Of a stretch of 64,000 nucleotides of DNA, positions 34,478 to 42,364 are shown one piece after another (position 1 is the stretch's first letter; each line of letters begins with the position of its first letter). Made by a program: the position numbers and the translations under genes. The notes under the pieces were generated by a model that saw only the letters and a program-made list of their open reading frames with translations, had not been told where the DNA came from and did no database searches. This stretch comes from Halosolutus halophilus (GTDB lineage: Archaea > Halobacteriota > Halobacteria > Halobacteriales > Natrialbaceae): contig NZ_CP094974.1 of NCBI RefSeq assembly GCF_022869805.1, positions 372,001-436,000 on the forward strand. The letters are read 5' to 3'.

Positions 34478-35497
34478 TCACTCCAGCGCCCGGACCCCGA
34501 ACGCCGACACCGAGACGCCGCCGATCAGGACCGGCATCCAGTAGATCGCCCCGCGGAAGATGAGGACGGCGGCGGTGATGTCCGACGCCGGGATCCCGGT
34601 CGTCGGCACGAGCAGCGTGACGAACGCGGCCTCGATCCCGCCGAGTCCGCCCGGGAGCGGGGCGGCTCCCGCGAGGTTGGCGAGCGGAATCACGAACAGC
34701 AGGACGTACGGCGGGACGCTGTAGCCGAGGGCGGCGAACGCGAGCATTAGCGCGGCCGTCTGAAAGAGCCACCCACACAGCGACAGCCCGATCACCGCGG
34801 AGAGACGCCACCGGTCCGTCCCCACGCGTTCGATATTCTCGAAGAACCGCCCCATTCGCTCCCTGAGATCCCCCTCGAGCGACCCGGTGTCGAAGCGTTC
34901 GAGACCGAGTCGGCCGATGCGGGGTGCGATGATCGCGGGGAGACGATCGACGATCACGTGTCGGTATCGCCACACGATCACCATGACGAGGATGATGCCG
35001 CCGATCAGCGCGACCGCCGACCCGACGGCCGTCTCGAGGCGCTCGCCCACGGCGGCGGTGGTCGCGTAGTAGCCGACGCCGACGAGGACGAGCGAGATCG
35101 AGGGAACGACGTTGATGACGTCGACGCTCGCGATTCCGACGAGGCCGGTCTCGTAGCGGGCGTCGGAGACCTTCGAGATGAGCAGCGCTGCGATCGGTTC
35201 GCCGCCGGCCTGACCGAAGGGGGTGACGTTGTTGGCGAAGACGGCCCCGGCGTAGACGAAGAAGGACTTGACGATCGGGATATCGACGCTGAGGGTGGCC
35301 AGCACGGTCCGGAGCATGAGACTCCAGGCGGCCAGCCAGCAGACTGCGAGGCCGAACGTCGCGCCGACCAGGGAGAGATCCGCCGTCAACAGCGAGTCGA
35401 CGACGCTTCGCGCGCCGACGGCGAAAAACAGGACGGCGAACACCGCGATCGCCCCGAAGACGCCGATAAAAAACGCGCGCCGGTTTCGCTCGTTCAT
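34478..35497 (-). CDS. Flippase-like / lysylphosphatidylglycerol synthase TM-region protein (UPF0104)
   Basis: A 339-residue membrane protein with about eight helices. It has the UPF0104 hallmarks GAVFANNVTPFGQAGGEPIAALL and NLAGAAPLPGGLGGIEAAF. Members resemble the membrane domain of MprF and are placed next to glycosyltransferases, where they are thought to flip or scaffold glycolipids. Here it is divergent from a sulfatase-like gene and close to two GT4 enzymes, which supports that role by context only. Confidence 0.85.
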   Translation of the reverse strand: MNERNRRAFFIGVFGAIAVFAVLFFAVGARSVVDSLLTADLSLVGATFGLAVCWLAAWSLMLRTVLATLSVDIPIVKSFFVYAGAVFANNVTPFGQAGGEPIAALLISKVSDARYETGLVGIASVDVINVVPSISLVLVGVGYYATTAAVGERLETAVGSAVALIGGIILVMVIVWRYRHVIVDRLPAIIAPRIGRLGLERFDTGSLEGDLRERMGRFFENIERVGTDRWRLSAVIGLSLCGWLFQTAALMLAFAALGYSVPPYVLLFVIPLANLAGAAPLPGGLGGIEAAFVTLLVPTTGIPASDITAAVLIFRGAIYWMPVLIGGVSVSAFGVRALE

Positions 35498-35618
35498 GGG
35501 TCGTATGGATCCTCAGCGAACTTGAAACGTCTGATCGACGCCGACAGCGTACCGGCGAGTACTGCCGTCTTCCGTCTCTTCAATCGTTTTATTGGGATGG
35601 GACGGATTGTCGTCAGTA

Positions 35619-37193
35619 ATGGACAGGACTCGTCCGTCGAACGTGCTCTTCGTCGTTCTGGACACGGTCCGGAAAGACCATCTCGGCCCGTACGGGTACG
35701 AGCGGGAGACGACGCCTACGCTCTCGGACTTCGCGACGGAAGCGACCGTCTTCGAGTCGGCGGTCGCGCCAGCACCGTGGACCCTGCCGGTCCACGCCTC
35801 GCTGTTTACCGGCCGCTATCCGAGTCAACACGGGGCCGACCAGGGGAGTCCATACCTCGAGGACGCGACGACGCTCGCGTCGGTCCTCTCGGCGGTCGGC
35901 TACGACACGGCGTGTTACTCCTCGAACGCCTGGATCACACCCTACACCGGCCTCACCGACGGATTCGACGACCACGACTCGTTCTTCGAGGTCCTCCCTC
36001 GTGACGTCCTCTCGGGTCCGCTGGCCAGCGCGTGGCAGGCCGTCAACGACAACGCGTACCTCCGCGATCTGGCGTCGACGATTGTCCATATCGGGGCCAA
36101 GGCCCACGCCAAACTTGCCAGCGGCGACGGAGCGGACTCGAAGACGCCGTCGGTCATCGATCGAACGAAATCGTTCATCGACGACAGCGAGAGCGAACGG
36201 GGCTGGTTCGCGTTCGTCAACCTGATGGACGCCCACCTGCCCTACTACCCGCCCGAGGAGTACCGCGAGGAGTTCGCTCCCGGCGTCGACCCCGACGACG
36301 TCTGCCAGAACTCCAAGGAGTACAATTCGGGCGCGCGGGACATCGACGACGAGGAGTGGGCGGACATCCGCGGGCTCTACGACGCCGAAATCGCCCACAT
36401 GGACGCCGAACTCGGTCGGCTGTTCGACTGGCTGCGCGAGACCGGCCAGTGGGAGGAGACGACCGTCGTCGTTGCGGCCGACCACGGCGAACTCCACGGC
36501 GAACACGGCCTCTACGGCCACGAGTTTGCCCTCTACGACGAACTCGTCAACGTTCCCCTCGTGGTGAAACACCCCGACCTCGAGGCCGATCGCCGCGACG
36601 ACCTCGTCGAGTTACTGGACTGCTATCACACGCTCCTCGACGTCCTGGACGTCGATCCCGACGCCGTGGCCGAGACGGGCGACGGGGACGCCGTCGCGTA
36701 CGATCCGACGCGATCGCTGCTCTCGAGCGAGTACCGGGCGTTCGACGGGGCGGCGGATCCGGATCCCGGCCAGCGAGCCGTCCGCGAGCGGGACGACGAC
36801 GCCGACTACGCGTTCGTCGAGTACGCCCAGCCGGTCATCGAACTCCACCACCTGGAGGAGAAGGCGAGCGAGGCCGGCATCGAACTGGGCGACGATCACC
36901 GGGCCTACTCGCGACTGCGCGCCGCCCGGAGTACCGACGCGAAGTACGTCCGCGCGGACCGCATTTCCGACGAGGGGTTTCGACTCGACGACGACCCGCG
37001 AGAGGAGACGCCGGTCGACCCGGCCGACGACGAGCGCGTCGCCGCCACGGAGCGGGCGCTCGCCCGGTTCGAGAACGCCGTCGGCGGCGCGTGGGACGTC
37101 CCGACCGAGACGGACGCCGACGAGGCGGACGCCCTGGCCGAGGCCGACGAGGAGACCCGCGATCGGTTGCGCGAACTCGGCTATCTGGAGTGA
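35619..37193 (+). CDS. Sulfatase-fold (alkaline phosphatase superfamily) hydrolase
   Basis: A 524-residue protein of the sulfatase branch. Metal ligands are visible in VVLDTVRKDHLG (D15) and VVVAADHGELHGEHGLYGHEF. The sulfatase nucleophile region C-x-P-x-R reads T55-L-P-V-H-ASLFTG here, so the formylglycine cysteine is replaced by threonine. It is therefore unlikely to be a classic sulfatase; threonine nucleophiles occur in phosphodiesterase members of the superfamily. There is no signal peptide. A TATA-like tttta at about 35587-35592 supports ATG 35619. It probably modifies an envelope glycan or lipid together with its neighbours. Confidence 0.82.
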   Translation: MDRTRPSNVLFVVLDTVRKDHLGPYGYERETTPTLSDFATEATVFESAVAPAPWTLPVHASLFTGRYPSQHGADQGSPYLEDATTLASVLSAVGYDTACYSSNAWITPYTGLTDGFDDHDSFFEVLPRDVLSGPLASAWQAVNDNAYLRDLASTIVHIGAKAHAKLASGDGADSKTPSVIDRTKSFIDDSESERGWFAFVNLMDAHLPYYPPEEYREEFAPGVDPDDVCQNSKEYNSGARDIDDEEWADIRGLYDAEIAHMDAELGRLFDWLRETGQWEETTVVVAADHGELHGEHGLYGHEFALYDELVNVPLVVKHPDLEADRRDDLVELLDCYHTLLDVLDVDPDAVAETGDGDAVAYDPTRSLLSSEYRAFDGAADPDPGQRAVRERDDDADYAFVEYAQPVIELHHLEEKASEAGIELGDDHRAYSRLRAARSTDAKYVRADRISDEGFRLDDDPREETPVDPADDERVAATERALARFENAVGGAWDVPTETDADEADALAEADEETRDRLRELGYLE

Positions 37194-37288
37194 CGACTCT
37201 CCGCGCCCCTCGCGGGCGGAGAACGGCACGTGGCGCAGTTGCTGAACCAATAAGAATACGTAGGTCGACTCGAAAGACAGCCCAACTG

Positions 37289-38146
37289 ATGAAAGACCAG
37301 CACTTCCTTGAGTCGGACTGGGACTATTGTCTGTTGCTGGACGCGTGCCGGTACGACGTGTTCAGCGAGGTTTACGACGACTATCTCGATGGAACGCTGG
37401 AGAAACGCTGGAGTACCGGCTCGTCGACTCCGGAATGGGCTTACCGGACATTTACCGGCGACCACGACATCGCCTACTTCTCGGGGAACCCCTTCATCAA
37501 CGATCTCGGAATTCCGCTGAACGAACTGAAGTGGGGAGCCAGTTGCGAGTACGAGTGGACGGCGTCGAACCACATCAGCGACGTCTTCGACGTGTGGAAG
37601 ACCGGCTGGGACGACGGCCTCGGTACGGTACCGCCGGAGAACCTCGCGGAGGCGTTCCGGGAGAACCAGGAGGTCGTCGACGGGGCCGATCGGACGGTCC
37701 TCCACTACATGCAGCCGCACGCCCCCTATCTCTCCCGGGGGAAAGGCGGAAAACTCGAACAGATCCAGAAGGGGATCCGAAAACAGGAGGAAGCCGCGAA
37801 CGAAGACGGCGACGGCGGGACGCTCTCGTCGCTCGGCGACTCGATCCGGCCCAAGGTCGAGAGCCGGCTCGAGGACAGCGAACTCGCCCAGAAAGCGGGC
37901 CTCTGGCTCGAACTCGACCCGACCGACCTCGTCAAGAACGGAACCAGGGAGGCGGCGCTTGCACTGTACGAGGAGAACCTGCGGATCGCACTCGAGTCCG
38001 TCGCCGACCTGGTCGAGCGACTGGACGGCCGGGTCATCGTGACCGCCGACCACGGTGAAGCCTTCGGCGAGGAGGGCGTCTGGGAGCACCACATCGAGAC
38101 GCACATCCCGCCGCTCATGGAGGTGCCGTGGCTCGAAGTCGAGTAG
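37289..38146 (+). CDS. Sulfatase-like hydrolase, second copy
   Basis: A 285-residue alkaline-phosphatase-superfamily protein, shorter than the one before it. It has the first metal motif LLLDACRYDVF, the middle HYMQPHAPYLS and the last metal motif VIVTADHGEAFGEEGVWEHH. The region after the first motif is truncated relative to full sulfatases, so it may act with, or have a narrower substrate than, the preceding protein. ATG 37289 is the first start in frame with coding character; an AT-rich box (aaccaataagaata) lies 30-45 nt upstream. Confidence 0.78.
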   Translation: MKDQHFLESDWDYCLLLDACRYDVFSEVYDDYLDGTLEKRWSTGSSTPEWAYRTFTGDHDIAYFSGNPFINDLGIPLNELKWGASCEYEWTASNHISDVFDVWKTGWDDGLGTVPPENLAEAFRENQEVVDGADRTVLHYMQPHAPYLSRGKGGKLEQIQKGIRKQEEAANEDGDGGTLSSLGDSIRPKVESRLEDSELAQKAGLWLELDPTDLVKNGTREAALALYEENLRIALESVADLVERLDGRVIVTADHGEAFGEEGVWEHHIETHIPPLMEVPWLEVE

Positions 38147-38225
38147 TTCCCACGAGTTCGACCGCGCGCCGGGCCGGACCGGCGGTCTCGATCGACGGAC
38201 GGAACCAGCTCGGGTGTATTCAGGT

Positions 38226-39209
38226 ATGAAAATCAGCCACTACTTCGAACTCGAGGCCCACGTCACCGGCGGCATCCGGGAATCGGTCAAGAACCAGCGG
38301 AAGATGCTGGATCGGCTGGACCTGCAGTACACGACCGAACCGACCCTCGACGCCGACGTCTTCCACTGTAACCTCATGGGACCTCGATCCGTCTGGTACG
38401 CGAAGCGGGCGCGCTCGCGAGGCATCCCCGTCGTCGCGCACACGCACGTGACCGCGGAGGACTTCGGGGACAGTTTCCGGTTCACGAACGCGCTCGCGAG
38501 GCCCCTGAAACCGTACCTCGAGTGGGCGTACGGACTGGCCGACGCCCTGGTCTGTCCCTCGGAGTACAACCGACGGCTGCTCGAAACGTACACCGACGTG
38601 CCGACGAGCGTCATCTCGAACGGCGTCGACCGCGAGAAACTCGAGGGGTTCGAGTCGCTCGAAGCGGAGTACCGCGACCGGTACGACCTCAGTCCACCCG
38701 TCGTCTTCCTCGTCGGCCACGTCATCAAGCGCAAGGGACTGGAGACGTTCGTCGAACTGGCCCGACGACTGCCGGAACTGGACTTCGCGTGGTTCGGTCC
38801 GCTCGACCGATCGCTGAAAGGGCGAGAAACGCTGTCGTTGATCGACAACGCTCCGGACAACTGTACGTTCACCGGCTACGTCGACGACATCCGCGGTGCG
38901 TACGCGGCGGGCGACATCTTCTGCTTCCCGACCCACGAGGAGAACGAGGGGATCGCGCTGCTGGAGGCGATGACGGCCGGCAAACCGATCCTCGTCCGGG
39001 ACATCGAGACGTTCTCGTGGCTCGAGGACGGCGAAGACTGCCTGAAGGTGTCGGGGTCGGGGGTTGGCGCGTTCGAAGACGCACTGGAGCGACTCAAAGA
39101 TCCCGATCGGCGGCGGCGACTCGGAACGAAGGCGTCGGCCCGGAGTGACGCGTTCTCGCTCTCGGCGGTCGCGGATCGCTACGAAACACTGTACGCGGAG
39201 GTGGCCTGA
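38226..39209 (+). CDS. Glycosyltransferase family 4
   Basis: A 327-residue GT-B fold retaining glycosyltransferase. The N-terminal domain starts MKISHYFELEAHVTGGIRES; the C-terminal nucleotide-sugar domain has VVFLVGHVIKRKGLETFVELA and the E-x7-E motif EENEGIALLEAM followed by TAGKPILV. The stop codon directly abuts the next glycosyltransferase start (tgaatg), so the two are translated as a pair. Donor and acceptor are unknown; an envelope glycolipid is likely from context. Confidence 0.9.
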   Translation: MKISHYFELEAHVTGGIRESVKNQRKMLDRLDLQYTTEPTLDADVFHCNLMGPRSVWYAKRARSRGIPVVAHTHVTAEDFGDSFRFTNALARPLKPYLEWAYGLADALVCPSEYNRRLLETYTDVPTSVISNGVDREKLEGFESLEAEYRDRYDLSPPVVFLVGHVIKRKGLETFVELARRLPELDFAWFGPLDRSLKGRETLSLIDNAPDNCTFTGYVDDIRGAYAAGDIFCFPTHEENEGIALLEAMTAGKPILVRDIETFSWLEDGEDCLKVSGSGVGAFEDALERLKDPDRRRRLGTKASARSDAFSLSAVADRYETLYAEVA

Positions 39210-40304
39210 ATGAAAATCGGATTTTTCACGGACAGTTACTTTCCCGAAATCGACGGCGTAACGTACACGATCGACCTCTGGCGCGAGAAGTTAGAACGAA
39301 ACGGGCACGAGGTGTACGTCGTCTATCCGGACGGCGACTACGAACCGGAGGAGCGAGAGATCCCCGTCAAGTCGCTTCCGAACCCGTTCTACGCCGGATA
39401 CCGGATCCCGCTGTTCAAACGGTCCTCGACGCTCCCCGACCTCGACGTCGTTCACTGCCACGGGCCGGCTCCGGTCGGCATCCTCGGCCGATACTACGCG
39501 TGGAAACACGATCTGCCGGCTATCTATACCCATCACACGCCGCTCGAAGAGTACTTCCACCAGAGCATCAAATCGAAGTCGATCGCAGCGCTCCTCCGGA
39601 AGGCGTACGTGCCCTGGGAGAACTCGTTGCTCCGGAGTTTCGACGTCGTGACCGCCTCGACGACACGAATCAACCGCGACGTCCAGCACGTTCAGCTTCC
39701 GGTCGGCATCGACACGGAGTTCTTCCAGCCGACCGAGACGGACTGGTACTCCGATCCCGAGCGGACGGTGATCGGGTACAGCGGACGGCTCAGCATGGAA
39801 AAAAACGTCAGCGAGATCCTCCGCGTGGCCGCCGAGTTGCCCGACTACGAGTTCGTCATCGTCGGCGAGGGACCGTACCGTGACAGACTCGAACGGGACG
39901 CTCCCGACAACGTGACGATCCGTGAGTTCCTCTCCAGGAGCGCGTTACCGATCTTCTACTCCTCGATCGACGTCTTCGTGACTGCCTCGACCGCGGACAC
40001 CCTGGGTCTCTCGACGCTCGAGGCCAACGCCTGTGGGACCCCCGTCGTGGCCCCCGACGTCCCGCCGTTCGATCGAACGATCGGGCCCGACAACGGCGAC
40101 CGATTCGAGTACGGCGACCTCGAGGCGATGGCCGACAGAATAGAACACTGTCTGGAAACCGAATGGGACACCAGAACGGCCGTCGAACAGTACGCCGTTC
40201 ATCGAACCCTGACGGAACTCGAGCAGATGTATTTCGAGACGTCGCTCTCGAAAGACGAGACGGCGGTCGAAACCGGGAGCCGCTGGCAACCCACCGACGA
40301 TTAG
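39210..40304 (+). CDS. Glycosyltransferase family 4
   Basis: A 364-residue GT-B enzyme starting MKIGFFTDSYFPEIDGVTYTI, the typical N-terminal loop of diacylglycerol- or phosphoinositol-type glycosyltransferases. HTPLEEYFHQ and PVGIDTEFFQP precede the C-terminal domain GYSGRLSMEKNVSEIL, GEGPYRDRLE and the E-x7-E region DTLGLSTLEANACGTPVV. It has no membrane helix but probably binds the membrane surface. It follows the previous glycosyltransferase without a gap, so both likely add successive sugars to one lipid or glycan. Confidence 0.9.
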   Translation: MKIGFFTDSYFPEIDGVTYTIDLWREKLERNGHEVYVVYPDGDYEPEEREIPVKSLPNPFYAGYRIPLFKRSSTLPDLDVVHCHGPAPVGILGRYYAWKHDLPAIYTHHTPLEEYFHQSIKSKSIAALLRKAYVPWENSLLRSFDVVTASTTRINRDVQHVQLPVGIDTEFFQPTETDWYSDPERTVIGYSGRLSMEKNVSEILRVAAELPDYEFVIVGEGPYRDRLERDAPDNVTIREFLSRSALPIFYSSIDVFVTASTADTLGLSTLEANACGTPVVAPDVPPFDRTIGPDNGDRFEYGDLEAMADRIEHCLETEWDTRTAVEQYAVHRTLTELEQMYFETSLSKDETAVETGSRWQPTDD

Positions 40305-40375
40305 CGGATCGACGACCAAGTAGACATCCGTAACGACGGATCGTCGGCGACGCCGACCAGTTCGTCACTTTCGAA

Positions 40376-40906
40376 CTACGTGTCGCGATCTCTCCCCCCG
40401 CCATCGACCGTGTACTCCGGGATCCAGACCGGCATCGATCGATCCTTCGACCACTCGAACAGGTGGCGTTTTTCGTTCGCGTAGTAGTACCTGTAGGCGT
40501 CGACGTAGTCGTCACCCGTCCACGGTCCGGTCAGTTGCGGGGGGCCCTGCCGGCCCTCGATCGGCCACTCGAGGTCGAGAACGATCCGATCGTCCAGGGA
40601 TCGAACGGTCGCCCAGCAGCCGTGGCGATCCGCCGGGTCGTGGTCCCACCGGTAGCGCCACTCCTCGTGGGCCGCCTCGGTGTAGTCGCGCAGGTACTGC
40701 CAGTTGTCAGGGGACCGCGCCGCCCATCGGGTTAGCGGGTTGTCGGGGTGCGTGAAGTACAGCGCGTCGGATTCCGGGTAGCCGTTCAACTGAACCGCGG
40801 TCGTGAGTACCATCGAACACTCGAAGACGCTGCTCGTCACGTGCCGGTCGACGAGCCACGCCGCGGCCTGCTCTACGTCCCGATCGAGCCAGAAGGCGTC
40901 GACCAT
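40376..40906 (-). CDS. Phage-type small protein of uncertain function
   Basis: A 176-residue protein rich in Trp, His and Tyr that lacks a signal or membrane segment. It contains a series of spaced motifs: FWLDRDVEQAAAWLVDRHV at the start, FTHPDNPLTRWAARSPDNWQYL in the middle, EWRYRW and YVDAYRYYYANEKRHLFEW near the end, then PVWIPEY. I recall the same order of motifs in small proteins of tailed phages, sometimes labelled pyrimidine-dimer glycosylase-like. That link is tentative. It is in opposite orientation to both flanking genes. Confidence 0.6.
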   Translation of the reverse strand: MVDAFWLDRDVEQAAAWLVDRHVTSSVFECSMVLTTAVQLNGYPESDALYFTHPDNPLTRWAARSPDNWQYLRDYTEAAHEEWRYRWDHDPADRHGCWATVRSLDDRIVLDLEWPIEGRQGPPQLTGPWTGDDYVDAYRYYYANEKRHLFEWSKDRSMPVWIPEYTVDGGGRDRDT

Positions 40907-41076
40907 TCGATCGGAGGGACGTCGCGCAGGGAGTTAGCCGTCACACCGGTGACGATCGATCGTCCGTCCGTGGTTCAGCGCACGCAGGCCGAACCACTAT
41001 TCCGTCGTCTGCGGAACTGGCGTACGGGTAGTCGGGTTCCAGCAGCGTCGGCCTCGGGACGATACGATCGACACGC

Positions 41077-42354
41077 ATGCAAGAGCTGAACGTCGCACTC
41101 GTTACGATCGGTGGGTTGACGCTGCTGTTGAGTCTGATCGGCGGGTTACTGAAAAACAGGATATACTTCCTCTCGGAGCCGATGGCCGCGGTGATCCTCG
41201 GGATCGTGATCGGTCCCCTGGGGCTCGGTTTGCTCCGTCTCTCCCACTGGGGGGATCCGTTCACGATCACTGAGCAGTTCGCCCGGCTCACTGTCGGACT
41301 CGCCGTCATGGCTGCCGCACTCCGGCTTCCCCGGCGGTACTTCCGGGAGCACGTGCGCTCGATGGCGGTGGTTCTGGTTCCGGGAATGATCACGATGTGG
41401 CTCGTCAGTGGCGCGCTCGTCTACGCGCTGTTGGGCGTCCCCGTCTGGGTCGCGTTGCTCGTCGGAGCGATCGTTACGCCCACGGATCCGGTTCTCGCGG
41501 GAACGATCGTCACGGGCAGCGGCGCAGAGGAGAACATTCCGCGATCGATTCGATCCGTCCTCACCGGTGAATCGGGCGCGAACGACGGGCTGGCGTATCC
41601 GCTCGTCTTCCTGCCGATACTGGTCCTCGAACACTCACCGCAGCGGGCGATCGTCGACTGGGTTCTCGAGTCGCTCCTCTGGGAGGTCGGTGCGGCCGTG
41701 GTGATCGGTGCGGCCGTCGGCGCAGCCGCCGGCTGGATCGAGCGGGAGTCCCACGACCACGCGTTCCTCGAGGAGACCTCGCTGCTCACCGCGACCGTAG
41801 CGTTAACCTTCGCCGTGCTGGGTGGCGTCAAGTTGCTCGGAAGCGACGGCATCCTCGCGGCGTTCGTCGCCGGATTGCTGTTCAACCGATTCGCCGACGC
41901 GGGCGACGAGGCCGACGAACAGAAGGTCCAGGAGGCGGTGCTTCGCCTGTTCACCGTCCCGGTCTTCGTCGTCTTCGGGCTGACGCTACCGGTGGAGCAG
42001 TGGCTCGCGCTTGGCTGGGCCGGGGTCGCGCTCGCGGCCGGCGTGTTGCTCCTCCGGCGCGTTCCGATGATGGTCATGTTCTCCCGCTTCGTCGAACCGA
42101 TCGACGAGAAGCGAGGTGCCCTCTTCGCGGGCTGGTTCGGCCCGATCGGCGTCGCGGCCATCTTTTACGCGATGGTCGCGGATCGGCTAGTCGGGCAGGG
42201 GATCGTCTGGGGGGCGACCAGTCTCGTCATCGCGAGTTCGGTACTGGTTCACGGTATCACGGCGACGCCGTTGACGAAACTGTACGGCCGCACGACCGGG
42301 CGGTCCCGGGAGGAGTCGAAACGGCCGGACGCGGCGTCTTTCTCGGGAGAGTGA
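41077..42354 (+). CDS. Cation/proton antiporter (CPA1 NhaP-type)
   Basis: A 425-residue antiporter with about 12 membrane helices. The conserved ion-binding motif is TPTDPVLAGTIV and the second conserved loop is LTGESGANDGLAYPLVFLP, both diagnostic of CPA1 NhaP exchangers. It probably exports Na+ in exchange for H+, a basic requirement for salt-adapted cells. The C-terminal tail is short and hydrophilic. It is convergent with the helicase-nuclease operon (10-nt gap). Confidence 0.92.
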   Translation: MQELNVALVTIGGLTLLLSLIGGLLKNRIYFLSEPMAAVILGIVIGPLGLGLLRLSHWGDPFTITEQFARLTVGLAVMAAALRLPRRYFREHVRSMAVVLVPGMITMWLVSGALVYALLGVPVWVALLVGAIVTPTDPVLAGTIVTGSGAEENIPRSIRSVLTGESGANDGLAYPLVFLPILVLEHSPQRAIVDWVLESLLWEVGAAVVIGAAVGAAAGWIERESHDHAFLEETSLLTATVALTFAVLGGVKLLGSDGILAAFVAGLLFNRFADAGDEADEQKVQEAVLRLFTVPVFVVFGLTLPVEQWLALGWAGVALAAGVLLLRRVPMMVMFSRFVEPIDEKRGALFAGWFGPIGVAAIFYAMVADRLVGQGIVWGATSLVIASSVLVHGITATPLTKLYGRTTGRSREESKRPDAASFSGE

Positions 42355-42364
42355 GCTACCACCC

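Noticed and set aside
36032-37288. Upstream extension of the second sulfatase-like frame
   Set aside because: The segment overlaps the first sulfatase gene in another frame and is Arg-rich shadow sequence.
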